Shown here piece after piece: positions 31,820-40,467 of a stretch of 41,527 bases of DNA. Below the pieces are notes generated by a model, which worked only from the letters and a program-made list of their open reading frames with translations, was not told the DNA's origin and ran no database searches. Numbering within the stretch: position 1 is the stretch's first letter; each line of letters begins with the position of its first letter. Position numbers and translations under genes: made by a program. The stretch is taken from assembly GCF_022829725.1 (NCBI RefSeq), contig NZ_JAKSYG010000018.1, positions 1-41,527 of the forward strand. Direction: 5' to 3'. This DNA is from Methylobacterium sp. E-005. GTDB taxonomy: Bacteria; Pseudomonadota; Alphaproteobacteria; Rhizobiales; Beijerinckiaceae.

Positions 31820-32815
31820 TCACCCCACCCGCCGCGACGGCAGCCGCAAGCCCGGGGCCGGGCGCTCCAACAAGACCTCACGCCGGAACCGCACCAGCCG
31901 CGCCGGCCTCCCGGCGGCGCCGCTGGTGACGCTCTCGGTCTCCTCCACCAGCCCCTGCTGCGCCACGAGCCGGCGGAAATTCTGCTTGTGCAGCTGCGTG
32001 CCCGAGAGTGCTTCCACGGTGCGCTGGAGCTGGAGCAGGGTGAATTCCGGCGGCATCAGCTCGAACACCACCGGGCGGTACTTGATCTTGCCCCGCAGCC
32101 GGCCGATCGCGGTGGCGAGCACCCGCCGGTGGTCGAACGCCATCGGCACGCCGGTCGGGTCGTTCGGGAGCGCCGGGCCGGCATTGCCGCCGGCCTCCGG
32201 GATCAGCCCGGCCTCGAACAGCAATTCGTAGCGCTCCAGCACGCGCTCCTCGTTCCAGGTGCCGCCGTTCATGCCGAAGGTCAGGCCAAGCCGGTCGAGG
32301 CGGCGGGTCCGGGTGGCGCAATCCGCGGGCTCGGCCGCCCAGGCGGCGAGCCGCGCCTCGATCGCGTCGAGCTGGCGCGGACGGCCCTGGCGGAAATCCT
32401 CGTAGGGCAGGTAACGGTACCAGTTCTGCCACGCGGCTTCCGCGAGGCCCGCCGGCCGCTCCTCGCGCACCAGCGCCAGATAGGCCACCGACAGCGAGTG
32501 CACCCCCGATTGCGCGGCGGCGCCCGAGCGGTCGCGGTCGCCGAAGGTGTAGAGTTGCTCCACGTAGCCGAGGCGCTGGTGCGTCTGCCGCTCCACCCAG
32601 GCGCGCAGGCCGCGCTCCAGGGTGGCGTGCTCGGGGACGAGCGGACCGGCCGGCAGGCCGTCGCCGCGGCCCGGCGCCTGATCGGGCACGCGGATCGTCA
32701 GGGCACGCGGCTCCCCCCTGGTCGCGGCGACGATCACCGCGACGAGGCCTACGGAGGAGCGCTCCGGCAGGGCCTGCGCCCCGCGCGCACCCGTCTGCAC
32801 CGCGGCACCGTCCAT
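31820..32815 (-). CDS. nadQ: NadQ-type (COG4111) Nudix-like transcriptional regulator
   Basis: 331 aa from the ATG at 32815, set by GAGGG 3 nt upstream. The N-terminal half resembles a Nudix fold (SSVGLVAVIVAATRGEPRAL, THQRLGYVEQLYTFGDRDR) without an intact catalytic Nudix box. The C-terminal half has a winged-helix similar to NrtR (KYRPVVFELMPPEFTLLQLQ, TQLHKQNFRRLV, GRPARLVRFRRE). This pairing is that of the NadQ regulators, which control NAD synthesis genes in alphaproteobacteria. It is divergent from thiE-thiD. No NAD synthesis gene is in the window, so its targets are elsewhere. Confidence 0.78.
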   Translation of the reverse strand: MDGAAVQTGARGAQALPERSSVGLVAVIVAATRGEPRALTIRVPDQAPGRGDGLPAGPLVPEHATLERGLRAWVERQTHQRLGYVEQLYTFGDRDRSGAAAQSGVHSLSVAYLALVREERPAGLAEAAWQNWYRYLPYEDFRQGRPRQLDAIEARLAAWAAEPADCATRTRRLDRLGLTFGMNGGTWNEERVLERYELLFEAGLIPEAGGNAGPALPNDPTGVPMAFDHRRVLATAIGRLRGKIKYRPVVFELMPPEFTLLQLQRTVEALSGTQLHKQNFRRLVAQQGLVEETESVTSGAAGRPARLVRFRREVLLERPAPGLRLPSRRVG

Positions 32816-33040
32816 CGTCCCTCGACCACCTCGCCTGTCGAATGCGCTTTGGGGCCAATCGTTTCCGCACGCCCCGGCGCCCACCAGCGGATCCCGCCTA
32901 TAGGGGGGCAGGACCGCCGCGCGTCAACGCCGCCGTATGACGCTCGGGCGGCCGCAGGGTCCGACGCCGCTTGCCAAGGCGGCGGCGGCTGACCAAACAG
33001 GGGCCATCCGAACGGCCAGGATGGAGCCCGAGCGACAGCG

Positions 33041-33745
33041 ATGCCAGCCAGCGCGAACGCCGCACCGACCGGGGGACCGGCGGTCGATCTGCGGCTCTAC
33101 GGCCTCCTCGATGTCGGTGTCTGCGGCGGCGATGGCGACCGTCTGGCGCGGCTCGGCGCCGAGGCGGTCGCGGGGGGCTGCACCCTGCTGCAATACCGCG
33201 AGAAGGACATCGCGGATGCCCGCGCCGCCCTGGCGCGGATCCGGGCGATCCGGGAGGCGGTCGGCGGGCGGGTGCCGGTGCTGGTCAACGACCGGGTCGA
33301 CCTCGCCCTCGCGGCGGGGGCGGAGGGGGTGCATCTCGGCCAGGGCGACCTCCACCCGGCCGATGCCCGCCGGCTCCTGGGACCGGGGGCGATCATCGGC
33401 CTCACCGTGAAGACCACCGCGCAGGCCGACGAGCTGTACCGGTTGCCGGTGGATTATGCCTGCATCGGCGGCGTGTTCGCCACCACCAGCAAGGACAATC
33501 CCGACCCGCCGGTCGGCCTCGACGGGTTCGCCAGCATTGCCTTCCGGGCGCGGCTCGCCCGGGGCGCGGGCCTGCCGCTCGGCGCCATCGCGGGGATCGG
33601 GCTGGACAACGCCGCCGCCGTGGTCGCCGCGGGGGCGGACGGTGTGGCGGTCATCACCGCCCTGTTCGGCGCGGAACCGGTGCGCCAGCGCGCCCGGGAC
33701 CTACGCGCCCGGATCGACGCCGCCCTGGCGGAGCGGGCCCGATGA
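33041..33745 (+). CDS. thiE: thiamine phosphate synthase
   Basis: 234 aa. TIM-barrel with GGCTLLQYREKD (pyrophosphate and Mg binding), VLVNDRVDLALAAGAEGVHLGQGD, IGLTVKT, and YACIGGVFATTSKDN where the loop closes over the substrate. It condenses HMP-pyrophosphate and the thiazole phosphate. Its stop overlaps the start of thiD. No TPP riboswitch pattern was seen in the 220 bp upstream. A short low-complexity N terminus (PASANAAPTGGPA) precedes the fold. Confidence 0.92.
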   Translation: MPASANAAPTGGPAVDLRLYGLLDVGVCGGDGDRLARLGAEAVAGGCTLLQYREKDIADARAALARIRAIREAVGGRVPVLVNDRVDLALAAGAEGVHLGQGDLHPADARRLLGPGAIIGLTVKTTAQADELYRLPVDYACIGGVFATTSKDNPDPPVGLDGFASIAFRARLARGAGLPLGAIAGIGLDNAAAVVAAGADGVAVITALFGAEPVRQRARDLRARIDAALAERAR

Positions 33746-34554
33746 GCGCGACCCCAATCGCCGTCACCATCGCGGGCTCGGATTCCGGCGGCGGCGCCGG
33801 CATTCAGGCCGATCTCAAGACGTTCTCGGCGCTTGGTGTCTACGGCGCCAGCGTGATCACGGCGCTCACCGCGCAGAACACGCGGGGCGTCCAGGGTATC
33901 CACGACGTGCCGGCGGATTTCGTCGCCCGGCAGATCGACAGCGTCTTCTCCGACCTCGCGGTGACGGCGGTGAAGATCGGCATGCTGTCGCGGTCCGAGG
34001 TGATCGTGGCCGTGGCCGAGGGGCTGGCGCGCCATGCCCAAACAATCCCCGTCGTCCTCGACCCCGTGATGGTGGCCACCAGCGGCGACCGGCTGATCGC
34101 CGACGACGCCGTGGCGACGCTCCGGGACCGGCTGCTGGCGCGGGCCGACCTGATCACCCCCAACCTGCCGGAGGCGGCGGTGCTGCTCGGCGAATCCGTC
34201 GCCGAGGACCCGGCGACCGCCGCCGCCCAGGCGCGGCGGCTCGTGGCGCTCGGGGCCCGGGCGGTGCTGATCAAGGGCGGGCACGGGACGGGGCGCGAGA
34301 GCATCGACCACCTCGTCACGGCGGACGGGACCCTGCGGACCCTCGTGGCGCCGCGGATCGCCACCGCCAACACCCACGGCACCGGCTGCACCCTCTCATC
34401 CGCCATCGCGGCGGGTCTGGCCCGCGGCCTGTCGCTGCCGGCCGCAGTGGCGGAGGCCAAGACCTATCTCACGGCGGCGCTCGCCGCCGCGGATGAACTG
34501 GCGATCGGCGCCGGGCACGGGCCGGTCCATCATTTCCACGGCCTTTGGGGATAG
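33742..34554 (+). CDS. thiD: bifunctional hydroxymethylpyrimidine kinase/phosphomethylpyrimidine kinase
   Basis: 270 aa from the ATG at 33742, overlapping thiE by 4 bp (ATGA). Ribokinase fold with TIAGSDSGGGAGIQADLKTF at the N terminus, GVYGASVITALTAQNT, VLDPVMVATSGDRL, ITPNLPEA and the anion-hole HGTGCTLSSAIAA near the C terminus. It phosphorylates HMP twice to supply ThiE. Confidence 0.94.
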   Translation: MSATPIAVTIAGSDSGGGAGIQADLKTFSALGVYGASVITALTAQNTRGVQGIHDVPADFVARQIDSVFSDLAVTAVKIGMLSRSEVIVAVAEGLARHAQTIPVVLDPVMVATSGDRLIADDAVATLRDRLLARADLITPNLPEAAVLLGESVAEDPATAAAQARRLVALGARAVLIKGGHGTGRESIDHLVTADGTLRTLVAPRIATANTHGTGCTLSSAIAAGLARGLSLPAAVAEAKTYLTAALAAADELAIGAGHGPVHHFHGLWG

Positions 34555-34661
34555 ATCGGCGCACTGAGGCGCTGTCCGCCGCCTTGCAACCGGATGACGA
34601 TTGCGTTTGAAGAAGCGCACGATCGTTCGGATAACGGAACGGCGCAGGCGGGCCGGTGGCG

Positions 34662-35288
34662 ATGCAGGATCAGGCGGAACGGCCAGACCGGGGACGCGGG
34701 CGCGACCTGCTGACGGGCGCGCAGGCGCTCTCCGGGCAGCTCGGCAAGACCATCCAGCGGCTGCGCAAGGCCTACAATCTGTCGCTCTCGGAACTCGCCG
34801 AGCAATCGGGCGTGGCCAAGTCGATCATCAGCCAGATCGAGCGCAACGAGACCAACCCGACGCTCGCCACGATCTGGCGGCTCTCCCAGGCCCTCGACGT
34901 GTCGATCGAGCGGGTCCTGGCGACGGGCGACGAGGAGCCGTTCATCGAAAAGACCTCCCGGGCCGATACGCCGATCCTGGTCTCCGAGGACGGGAAGGTC
35001 CGGCTCGCCATCATCGGCTGGCTGAAGACGATCGAGTGGCTGCAATGGTACGAGGTTACGGCCGACCCGGGCGGGGTCCTCGATTCGGACCCGCACCAGC
35101 GCGGTTCGGTGGAATCGCTGTCGGTCGCCGAGGGGGCGTTCGAGGTGGAGATCGGCGGCACCGTGCAGCGGGCGCGGGCGGGCGAGACCCTGCGCTACCG
35201 CTGTGACCGGCCCCACCTCGTGCGCTGCACGGACGGCCCGGCCCGGGCCACCATGGTGGTGATCATGAAGGCGGCCGTGATGGAGTGA
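34662..35288 (+). CDS. XRE-family regulator with C-terminal cupin domain
   Basis: 208 aa from the ATG at 34662; a GTG two codons upstream is also possible. The helix-turn-helix (about residues 25-80) reads LGKTIQRLRKAYNLSLSELA, SGVAKSIISQIERNETNPTL. The cupin (about 125-205) has HQRGSVESLSVAEGAFEVEI and GETLRYRCDRPHLVRC. Such regulators sense a small ligand, often an amino acid or amine, through the cupin. It follows thiD by about 105 bp and could be independent. Target unknown. Confidence 0.9.
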   Translation: MQDQAERPDRGRGRDLLTGAQALSGQLGKTIQRLRKAYNLSLSELAEQSGVAKSIISQIERNETNPTLATIWRLSQALDVSIERVLATGDEEPFIEKTSRADTPILVSEDGKVRLAIIGWLKTIEWLQWYEVTADPGGVLDSDPHQRGSVESLSVAEGAFEVEIGGTVQRARAGETLRYRCDRPHLVRCTDGPARATMVVIMKAAVME

Positions 35289-35295
35289 CACGGGC

Positions 35296-35877
35296 TCACC
35301 GCCCCGTATTCACCCACCGCACCACGTCGGCCAACACCATCATCAGCGCCTGGTCGAGGGCGCGGGCCCCGTTGCCGGCGTCGATCTTGGCCACCGGCAC
35401 CCGGGCCACGAAGATCCGCGCGGCCGTCACCTTGCCGGTGCCGTCGGCCACGAGCTTCAGCGCCAGATCCACCACCGCCTCGCCGGTCGCCGCCTGGACG
35501 TCGAAGGCGCGGATCTCGCTGATCAGCTGGTAATCGGCCACGATCTTGTCGCCGGGGCGGCTCACCGAGCGCAACCGCCCGGAATTCTCCAGGCTCTGGA
35601 TGATCCGGGACTGGATCAGCCGCGGCAGCCGGTCGGCCCATTGGCCGCCGCCCAGGAAGGCGAGCGACCCGCCGCCCTCGCGCACGATGATCCGATCCGC
35701 CTCGAAGGGCTGGATGCCCACCGGCTCCGAGACCGTGATCGACCGGCCGGCCGCCACCGGCCGCCCGGCCGGGGGCAGGGCCGCGAGATCGAAGGTCAAC
35801 GGCGCCGCGCCGCCGCCGCAGCCACCCAGCAGGGCGGCGAGCAACACAGCGGCGGCGATGTGGGACGAGCGGACCAT
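35296..35877 (-). CDS. ABC-type transport auxiliary lipoprotein (PqiC/MlaC-like partner)
   Basis: 193 aa from the ATG at 35877 (an ATG at 35883 is alternative). The lipobox LLGGC-G follows a hydrophobic stretch, giving an outer-membrane lipoprotein. The body matches the ABC_trans_aux family: ITVSEPVGIQPFEADRIIV, GGGQWADRLPRLIQSRIIQS and ARALDQALMMVLADVVRWV. This family replaces or supplements MlaC in alphaproteobacterial lipid transport systems. It closes the MlaE-F-D-lipoprotein set, 122 bp after the MlaD-like gene. Confidence 0.88.
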   Translation of the reverse strand: MVRSSHIAAAVLLAALLGGCGGGAAPLTFDLAALPPAGRPVAAGRSITVSEPVGIQPFEADRIIVREGGGSLAFLGGGQWADRLPRLIQSRIIQSLENSGRLRSVSRPGDKIVADYQLISEIRAFDVQAATGEAVVDLALKLVADGTGKVTAARIFVARVPVAKIDAGNGARALDQALMMVLADVVRWVNTGR

Positions 35878-35998
35878 ACACATGACCTGAGAGACCCCGC
35901 CGACGAACGGCGGAGTTGTAAAAGCTATGCCGTTAAAACTAGCCCGCATCGGTATCCGTGCCGTGCGCCGGGACACATCGACCCGGCGGGCCGTGATT

Positions 35999-37081
35999 TC
36001 AGCGTCCGCCGTTGTATTCCGGCAACGATGGTTTGCCGCCGAATATCACCTGACTCGGATCCCGCTCCAGGCTCCGCACGGTGCGGTTGAGGGTGCTCAG
36101 CGTCCGCTGGCCATCCCCCGACAGGGCCTCGACCTCCCGGCGGCCGGTGCCGCTCAGGCGGCCGAAATTGGTCGAGATGCTGGCGGTGCGCTTGTCGAGG
36201 TTCTCCGACATCACCCGGAACGCCTTGCCGGCGTCGCGCACCGAGATCGCCGCCGCGCGGATCTCCGCGAAGGTGCTGGAGCCCTCCTGCCCCGAGGCCG
36301 AGCCCAGGAAGCCCTGGGCGCCGTTGAGCACCGCGTCGATCTTGTCGGCCGAGGCATTGAGCTTGCCGGCGAGCGAGCGGGCGTCGTGCACGGCGCCCTC
36401 GATATCGGGGCTGGATTTGGACAGGGCCTCCGAGAATCGGTCGGCGTTGTCGATCACGTGGCCGAGTTTTGCCCCGTCCACCGCCTTGACCAGGGCCGAG
36501 ATGTTCGGCCCGGCATCGGCCAGCGTCTTCGAGAAGGTCTCGACGTTGGTGAGCGAGCGGTTGATCGCGCCCTCGTTGGCGGAGACCAGCCGGTCGAGCC
36601 GGGCCAGCATGTCGTCGGCCCGCTGCGCCACCTGACGGGCGAGCGCCATCATGTCCTGCATGTCGGAGGAATCGGCGAAGATCGTCGGCGGCTCGCCATT
36701 GGCCATCGGGGTCAGCACCGGCGCGTCGGCGTTGCCGCCGGAGAGCGAGATCACCGAGACGCCGGTGAGCATCGCCGAATCGAGCCGGGCGCGGGTATCG
36801 GCCCGCAGCGGGGTCGCGGGATCGACCTTGATCTGGGCGAGCACCCGGCGCGGATCCTGCGGGGCGAGGCGGATATCGGTGACCTCGCCGACCTTGATGC
36901 CGTTGAAGTTCACGCTCGACCCGCGCGACAGCCCCCCGACCGAGCCGGAGAAGACGATCCGCACCGTCTGGCTGACCTGCCGGGACGAGCCGCCGGAGAG
37001 CCACAGCACGGTGCCGAAGCCCGCCAGGATCACGGCGATGGTGAAGGCCCCGATCAGGGCGTAGTTCGCGCGGGTTTCCAT
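35999..37081 (-). CDS. MlaD/MCE family lipid-transport protein
   Basis: 360 aa. One transmembrane helix (about residues 7-28, YALIGAFTIAVILAGFGTV). A single MCE domain (about 40-120, VRIVFSGSVGGLSRGSSVNF, GIKVGEVTDIRL, TGVSVISLSGG) follows. Then comes a long alpha-helical, heptad-rich tail (about 145-330) that in MCE proteins forms a needle or tunnel. It carries lipids between the membranes with the MlaE/MlaF transporter encoded upstream. The tail is longer than in E. coli MlaD, as is common in alphaproteobacteria. Confidence 0.92.
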   Translation of the reverse strand: METRANYALIGAFTIAVILAGFGTVLWLSGGSSRQVSQTVRIVFSGSVGGLSRGSSVNFNGIKVGEVTDIRLAPQDPRRVLAQIKVDPATPLRADTRARLDSAMLTGVSVISLSGGNADAPVLTPMANGEPPTIFADSSDMQDMMALARQVAQRADDMLARLDRLVSANEGAINRSLTNVETFSKTLADAGPNISALVKAVDGAKLGHVIDNADRFSEALSKSSPDIEGAVHDARSLAGKLNASADKIDAVLNGAQGFLGSASGQEGSSTFAEIRAAAISVRDAGKAFRVMSENLDKRTASISTNFGRLSGTGRREVEALSGDGQRTLSTLNRTVRSLERDPSQVIFGGKPSLPEYNGGR

Positions 37082-37143
37082 GCGCTCAGCCTGTGTGTCT
37101 GCCCGGCGGATTGGCGCGGGGCGGAATGGGATGGGGGCGGCGC

Positions 37144-37953
37144 TCAGGCATGCAGGGCCGTGCCGCCCGTGGCGATGGTACGGGCGCGCTTGCCGTGGAA
37201 GTAGGAGCGCAGCCAGGGATGGTCGCTCGCCAGCATCTCCTCGATGGTGCCGGCCGCGATGATCTGGCCGTCGCCGAGCGCCGCGATCCGGTCGCAGGCG
37301 GTGTAGAGGCTGTCGAGGTCGTGGGTGACCATGAACACGGTTAGGCCCAGCGTCTCCTTCAGGGTCGAGACGAGGTCGTCGAATTCCCCCGCGCCGATCG
37401 GGTCGAGGCCCGAGGTCGGCTCGTCGAGGAACAGGATCTCGGGATCGAGCGCCAGGGAGCGGGCCAAGGCCGCGCGCTTGATCATGCCGCCCGAGAGTTC
37501 GGAAGGCAGCTTGTCGGCGGCGTCGGGCTTCAGGCCGACCATCTCGATCTTGAGCCGCGCGAACTCGTCGAGCAGGCGCTCGGACAGGTTCAGGTGCTCG
37601 CGCATCGGCACCTGGATGTTCTGCTTGACGGTGAGCGCCGAGAACAGCGCCCCCTGCTGGAACAGCACGCCCCAGCGCTGCTCCATGCGCCGCCGCTCGG
37701 CGTAGGTGAGTTCATCGACGTCCCGGCCGAACACCTCGATCGTGCCCGCCCGCTTCGGGTTGAGGCCGAGGATCGTCCGGGTGAGCACCGACTTGCCCTG
37801 GCCCGAGGGTCCGACGAAGCCCAGGATCTCGCCGGCGCGGATGTCCAGGCTCAGGCCCTTGAGGATGTTGCGGTCGCGGAAGCCGACCACGAGGTCGCGC
37901 ACGCGGATGATCGGCGCAGGGGCGGACATCGGGGTATCCATCGGGGCGGTCAT
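37144..37953 (-). CDS. MlaF-type ABC transporter ATP-binding protein
   Basis: 269 aa from the ATG at 37953. Walker A GPSGQGKS (48-55), ABC signature LSGGM and Walker B LFLDEPTSGLDP are intact, with the MlaF-specific VLFQQGALFSALTV in the Q-loop region. It would supply ATP hydrolysis for lipid transport with the permease encoded 11 bp upstream. Two further in-frame ATGs (37941 and 37929) make the start uncertain by up to eight residues. Confidence 0.92.
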   Translation of the reverse strand: MTAPMDTPMSAPAPIIRVRDLVVGFRDRNILKGLSLDIRAGEILGFVGPSGQGKSVLTRTILGLNPKRAGTIEVFGRDVDELTYAERRRMEQRWGVLFQQGALFSALTVKQNIQVPMREHLNLSERLLDEFARLKIEMVGLKPDAADKLPSELSGGMIKRAALARSLALDPEILFLDEPTSGLDPIGAGEFDDLVSTLKETLGLTVFMVTHDLDSLYTACDRIAALGDGQIIAAGTIEEMLASDHPWLRSYFHGKRARTIATGGTALHA

Positions 37954-37964
37954 CGGGCCGGGTC

Positions 37965-39116
37965 TTAGAAATCGATCGCGGCGAAGAACACCGCGAACAG
38001 GCCATCGAGGACGATGACCATGAAGATGGACTTCACGACCGAGGCGGTGACGTGGCGGCCGAGGGATTCCGCCGAGCCCTCCACGGCAAACCCCTCGATC
38101 GTGGCGATCACCCCGATGGTCAGCGCCATGAACGGCGCCTTGATCAGACCGACCATCACGTGGTGGACGCCCACCGCCGCCTGGAGCCGAACCAGGAACT
38201 GGTCGAGGGTCAACCCGCCGTAGAGCATCGCGGTCAGCCCGCCGCCCGCGAGCGCCGCCAGGTCGCCGATCAGCGTCAGCATCGGCAGGCCGATCATCAG
38301 GGCGAGCACCCGGGGCACGATCAGGATCTCGACCGGGTCGAGGCCCATGACGCGCAGGGCATCGACCTCCTCGCGCATGCGCATCGAGCCGATCTCGGCG
38401 GTGATCGCCGAGCCGGAGCGGCCGGCGACCATGATCGAGGTCAGCAGCACGCCCATCTCGCGCAGGATCAAGAGGCCGATCAGGTTGACCACGAAGGTCT
38501 GCGCGCCGAAGCGCTGGAGCTGGAAGATGCCCTGCTGGGCGACGATGCCGCCCACGAGGAACGAGATCAGCACGATGATCGGCGTGCCGTTGAGCGCCAC
38601 CTGCTGGATCTGGTTGACGAGGGCGTTGCCCCGGAAAGTCCCGGGCCGCACGGCGACGCGCCCGCAGGCGGCGATCAGCTCGCCCAGGAAGGCGAGGGCG
38701 GTGACGAATTCCTGGCCGCCCTGCACGGTCTGCCGCCCGGTGGCGTCGAGGGCACCGACGATCACGCCGTGCCGCCGCGGCGGCGGCGCCTCGGGCTCGC
38801 GCAGGCGGACCTCGCCCAGCAGGGTCCGGTGCTCCGACCGAACCGCGTGATAGGTGAGGGCGCTCCCGGCCTGCTCGATCTCCGCGCGGGTGCGCTCGAG
38901 GACCCAGGCGCCGAGCGTGTCGAGGCGCTCGATTCCCGACAGGTCGAGGGCCACGGGGTCCGCCCGGCCGGCAGCCGCGATGCGCGCGGCCGCGGCCTCG
39001 ACGGCGGGCGCCTGGTCGGCGGTCCAGCGGCCGTCGAGCTGCAGCCGGCCGTGTTCCGCCGGCTCCCGCACCGATGCGCCGGCCGAGATGACGGGAACTC
39101 TGTCCTCGCTCAGCAA
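37965..39116 (-). CDS. MlaE-type permease with N-terminal STAS domain
   Basis: 383 aa with a TTG start at 39116, preceded by GAGGAGAGAGG; no ATG or GTG further in-frame gives the STAS domain. Residues of about 20-100 are a STAS domain (VALDLSGIERLDTLGAWVLE) of the MlaB type, fused here to the permease rather than encoded separately. The permease (about 130-383) has VNQIQQVALNGTPIIVLISF, the MlaE signature LGREV-like VLLTSIMVAGRSGSAITAEI and MRMREEVDALRVMGLDPVEI. It forms the membrane core of an inner-membrane phospholipid transporter. First gene of the mla-like operon. Confidence 0.92.
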   Translation of the reverse strand: MLSEDRVPVISAGASVREPAEHGRLQLDGRWTADQAPAVEAAAARIAAAGRADPVALDLSGIERLDTLGAWVLERTRAEIEQAGSALTYHAVRSEHRTLLGEVRLREPEAPPPRRHGVIVGALDATGRQTVQGGQEFVTALAFLGELIAACGRVAVRPGTFRGNALVNQIQQVALNGTPIIVLISFLVGGIVAQQGIFQLQRFGAQTFVVNLIGLLILREMGVLLTSIMVAGRSGSAITAEIGSMRMREEVDALRVMGLDPVEILIVPRVLALMIGLPMLTLIGDLAALAGGGLTAMLYGGLTLDQFLVRLQAAVGVHHVMVGLIKAPFMALTIGVIATIEGFAVEGSAESLGRHVTASVVKSIFMVIVLDGLFAVFFAAIDF

Positions 39117-39167
39117 GACCCTCTCTCCTCGATCGAGGCACCACCCTGCCGGGCGGTTATGTCGACA

Positions 39168-40337
39168 TTACGGTTGACGATCCGTCTCCGATGTCGCGCC
39201 GCGGGAGGCCAGCGCCAGTCCGAGGCCAACGCCGGCCAGCGGCGCCATCAGCAGGAAGGCGAGGGGGCCGCCAGCCCGGTAGGCGAGGCCGCTCACCAGG
39301 GTGGCGACCACGGAGATGCTGGCATTGACCGCGCTGAGCGTGCCCTGCGCCCGACCCCGCGCGCCGTCCGGAGCGTAGGCCGAGACCGCCGCCATGGCGC
39401 CGAGCTGCGTCGCCCCGAAGGTCAACCCGTGCAGAGCCTGCAGCGGCACCAGGGCGGCGAGGCGGTCGCCGATCAGGAACATGCCGACCGCCCGCAGGAT
39501 CGCGGCGGCGGCGCCGAGGCTCAGGAGCCGCACCGGGCGGCGCCACGCGGCCGGCAGGGCCGGCATGACGGCGAGCAGCACGATCTCGGACAGCACGCCG
39601 ACCGCCCAGAGCGACCCGACCCACGCCGCCGGGATGCCCTGGCTCGTCCAGTAGATGCTGCCGAACCCATAGATCGCCCCATGGCTCGCCTGGATCGACG
39701 CAGCCGCGCCGATGCAGAGCCAGAGCTTCCGCGGCAGCTTCGGCCGGCCGGTCCCGTCCTCGGCCTGCTTCAGGCCCGTCATCGCCTGACTGCGCCACGC
39801 CACCAGGGCAGCCCCGAGGGCGAGGCCGGTGAGCAGCAGCGGCACCGCGAGCCGGCCGCCGAGCGCCGAGAGCAGGAAGCCCCCCGCCAAGTTCGCCAGC
39901 AGGAAGGCGATGGAGCCCGCCATCCGGATCCGGGAATAGGCGAGGCGGTTGTCCTGCCGCACGGCCGCGAGCGTCAGGTAGTCGATGCAGGGCACCAGCG
40001 GCGAGCCCGCGACCGCGTTCAGCACGATCAGCAGGGCGAGCAGGGGCCAGCCGATCCCGGCGGCCCCCGGCATCAATGCGTAGGTGAGGCTGAGCGCGAG
40101 GCTGCCGGCGAGAATCATCCGGCGCGGCCCGAGCCCCCGGTCGAGCAGGCTCATCAGCGGCGCCGTGGCGGCGATCCGGGTGGCGATCGGCAGGGCGAGG
40201 AGCACACCGATCACCGCGGCATCGAGCCCCAGGGCATCGAGCCAGAGCGGCATGAACGGCATGGCGATGCCGATCTCGGTGAAGACGACGGCGTAGAGCA
40301 GCGACAGGCGCGCCGGGCCGGACGGGCGAGGCAACAT
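39168..40337 (-). CDS. MFS transporter, HcaT/nucleoside-symporter-like (MFS_1_like)
   Basis: 389 aa from the ATG at 40337; a GTG at 40367 would add ten residues, and neither has a clear ribosome site. Twelve predicted helices. LYAVVFTEIGIAMPFMPLWL at the N terminus and VPLQALHGLTFGATQLGAMA in the second half resemble the HcaT group (3-phenylpropionate or uncharacterised acids). The substrate is unknown. It is transcribed in the same direction as the mla-like genes but ends 51 bp before them. Confidence 0.88.
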   Translation of the reverse strand: MLPRPSGPARLSLLYAVVFTEIGIAMPFMPLWLDALGLDAAVIGVLLALPIATRIAATAPLMSLLDRGLGPRRMILAGSLALSLTYALMPGAAGIGWPLLALLIVLNAVAGSPLVPCIDYLTLAAVRQDNRLAYSRIRMAGSIAFLLANLAGGFLLSALGGRLAVPLLLTGLALGAALVAWRSQAMTGLKQAEDGTGRPKLPRKLWLCIGAAASIQASHGAIYGFGSIYWTSQGIPAAWVGSLWAVGVLSEIVLLAVMPALPAAWRRPVRLLSLGAAAAILRAVGMFLIGDRLAALVPLQALHGLTFGATQLGAMAAVSAYAPDGARGRAQGTLSAVNASISVVATLVSGLAYRAGGPLAFLLMAPLAGVGLGLALASRGATSETDRQP

Positions 40338-40467
40338 CGAACTCGGGGCGGGGGATTCAGAGGGCACGCGCGGAGGGATCGGCCTCGGGCGCCCCGTAAG
40401 TGACCGTTAAACGGATCCTGTCAAATTGCGCTCGCCTCGCGGTTGCAGACTGCGTTCAGGAAAACCC

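Noticed and set aside
32890..33040. Possible TPP riboswitch before thiE
   Set aside because: No CUGAGA or ACCUGAUC-type core could be found by eye.
38052..40403. 783-codon open frame on the plus strand across the mla-like and MFS genes
   Set aside because: Translation is Arg/His/Glu/Gln-rich low complexity with no domain; it is the antisense shadow of well-supported genes, common in GC-rich DNA.
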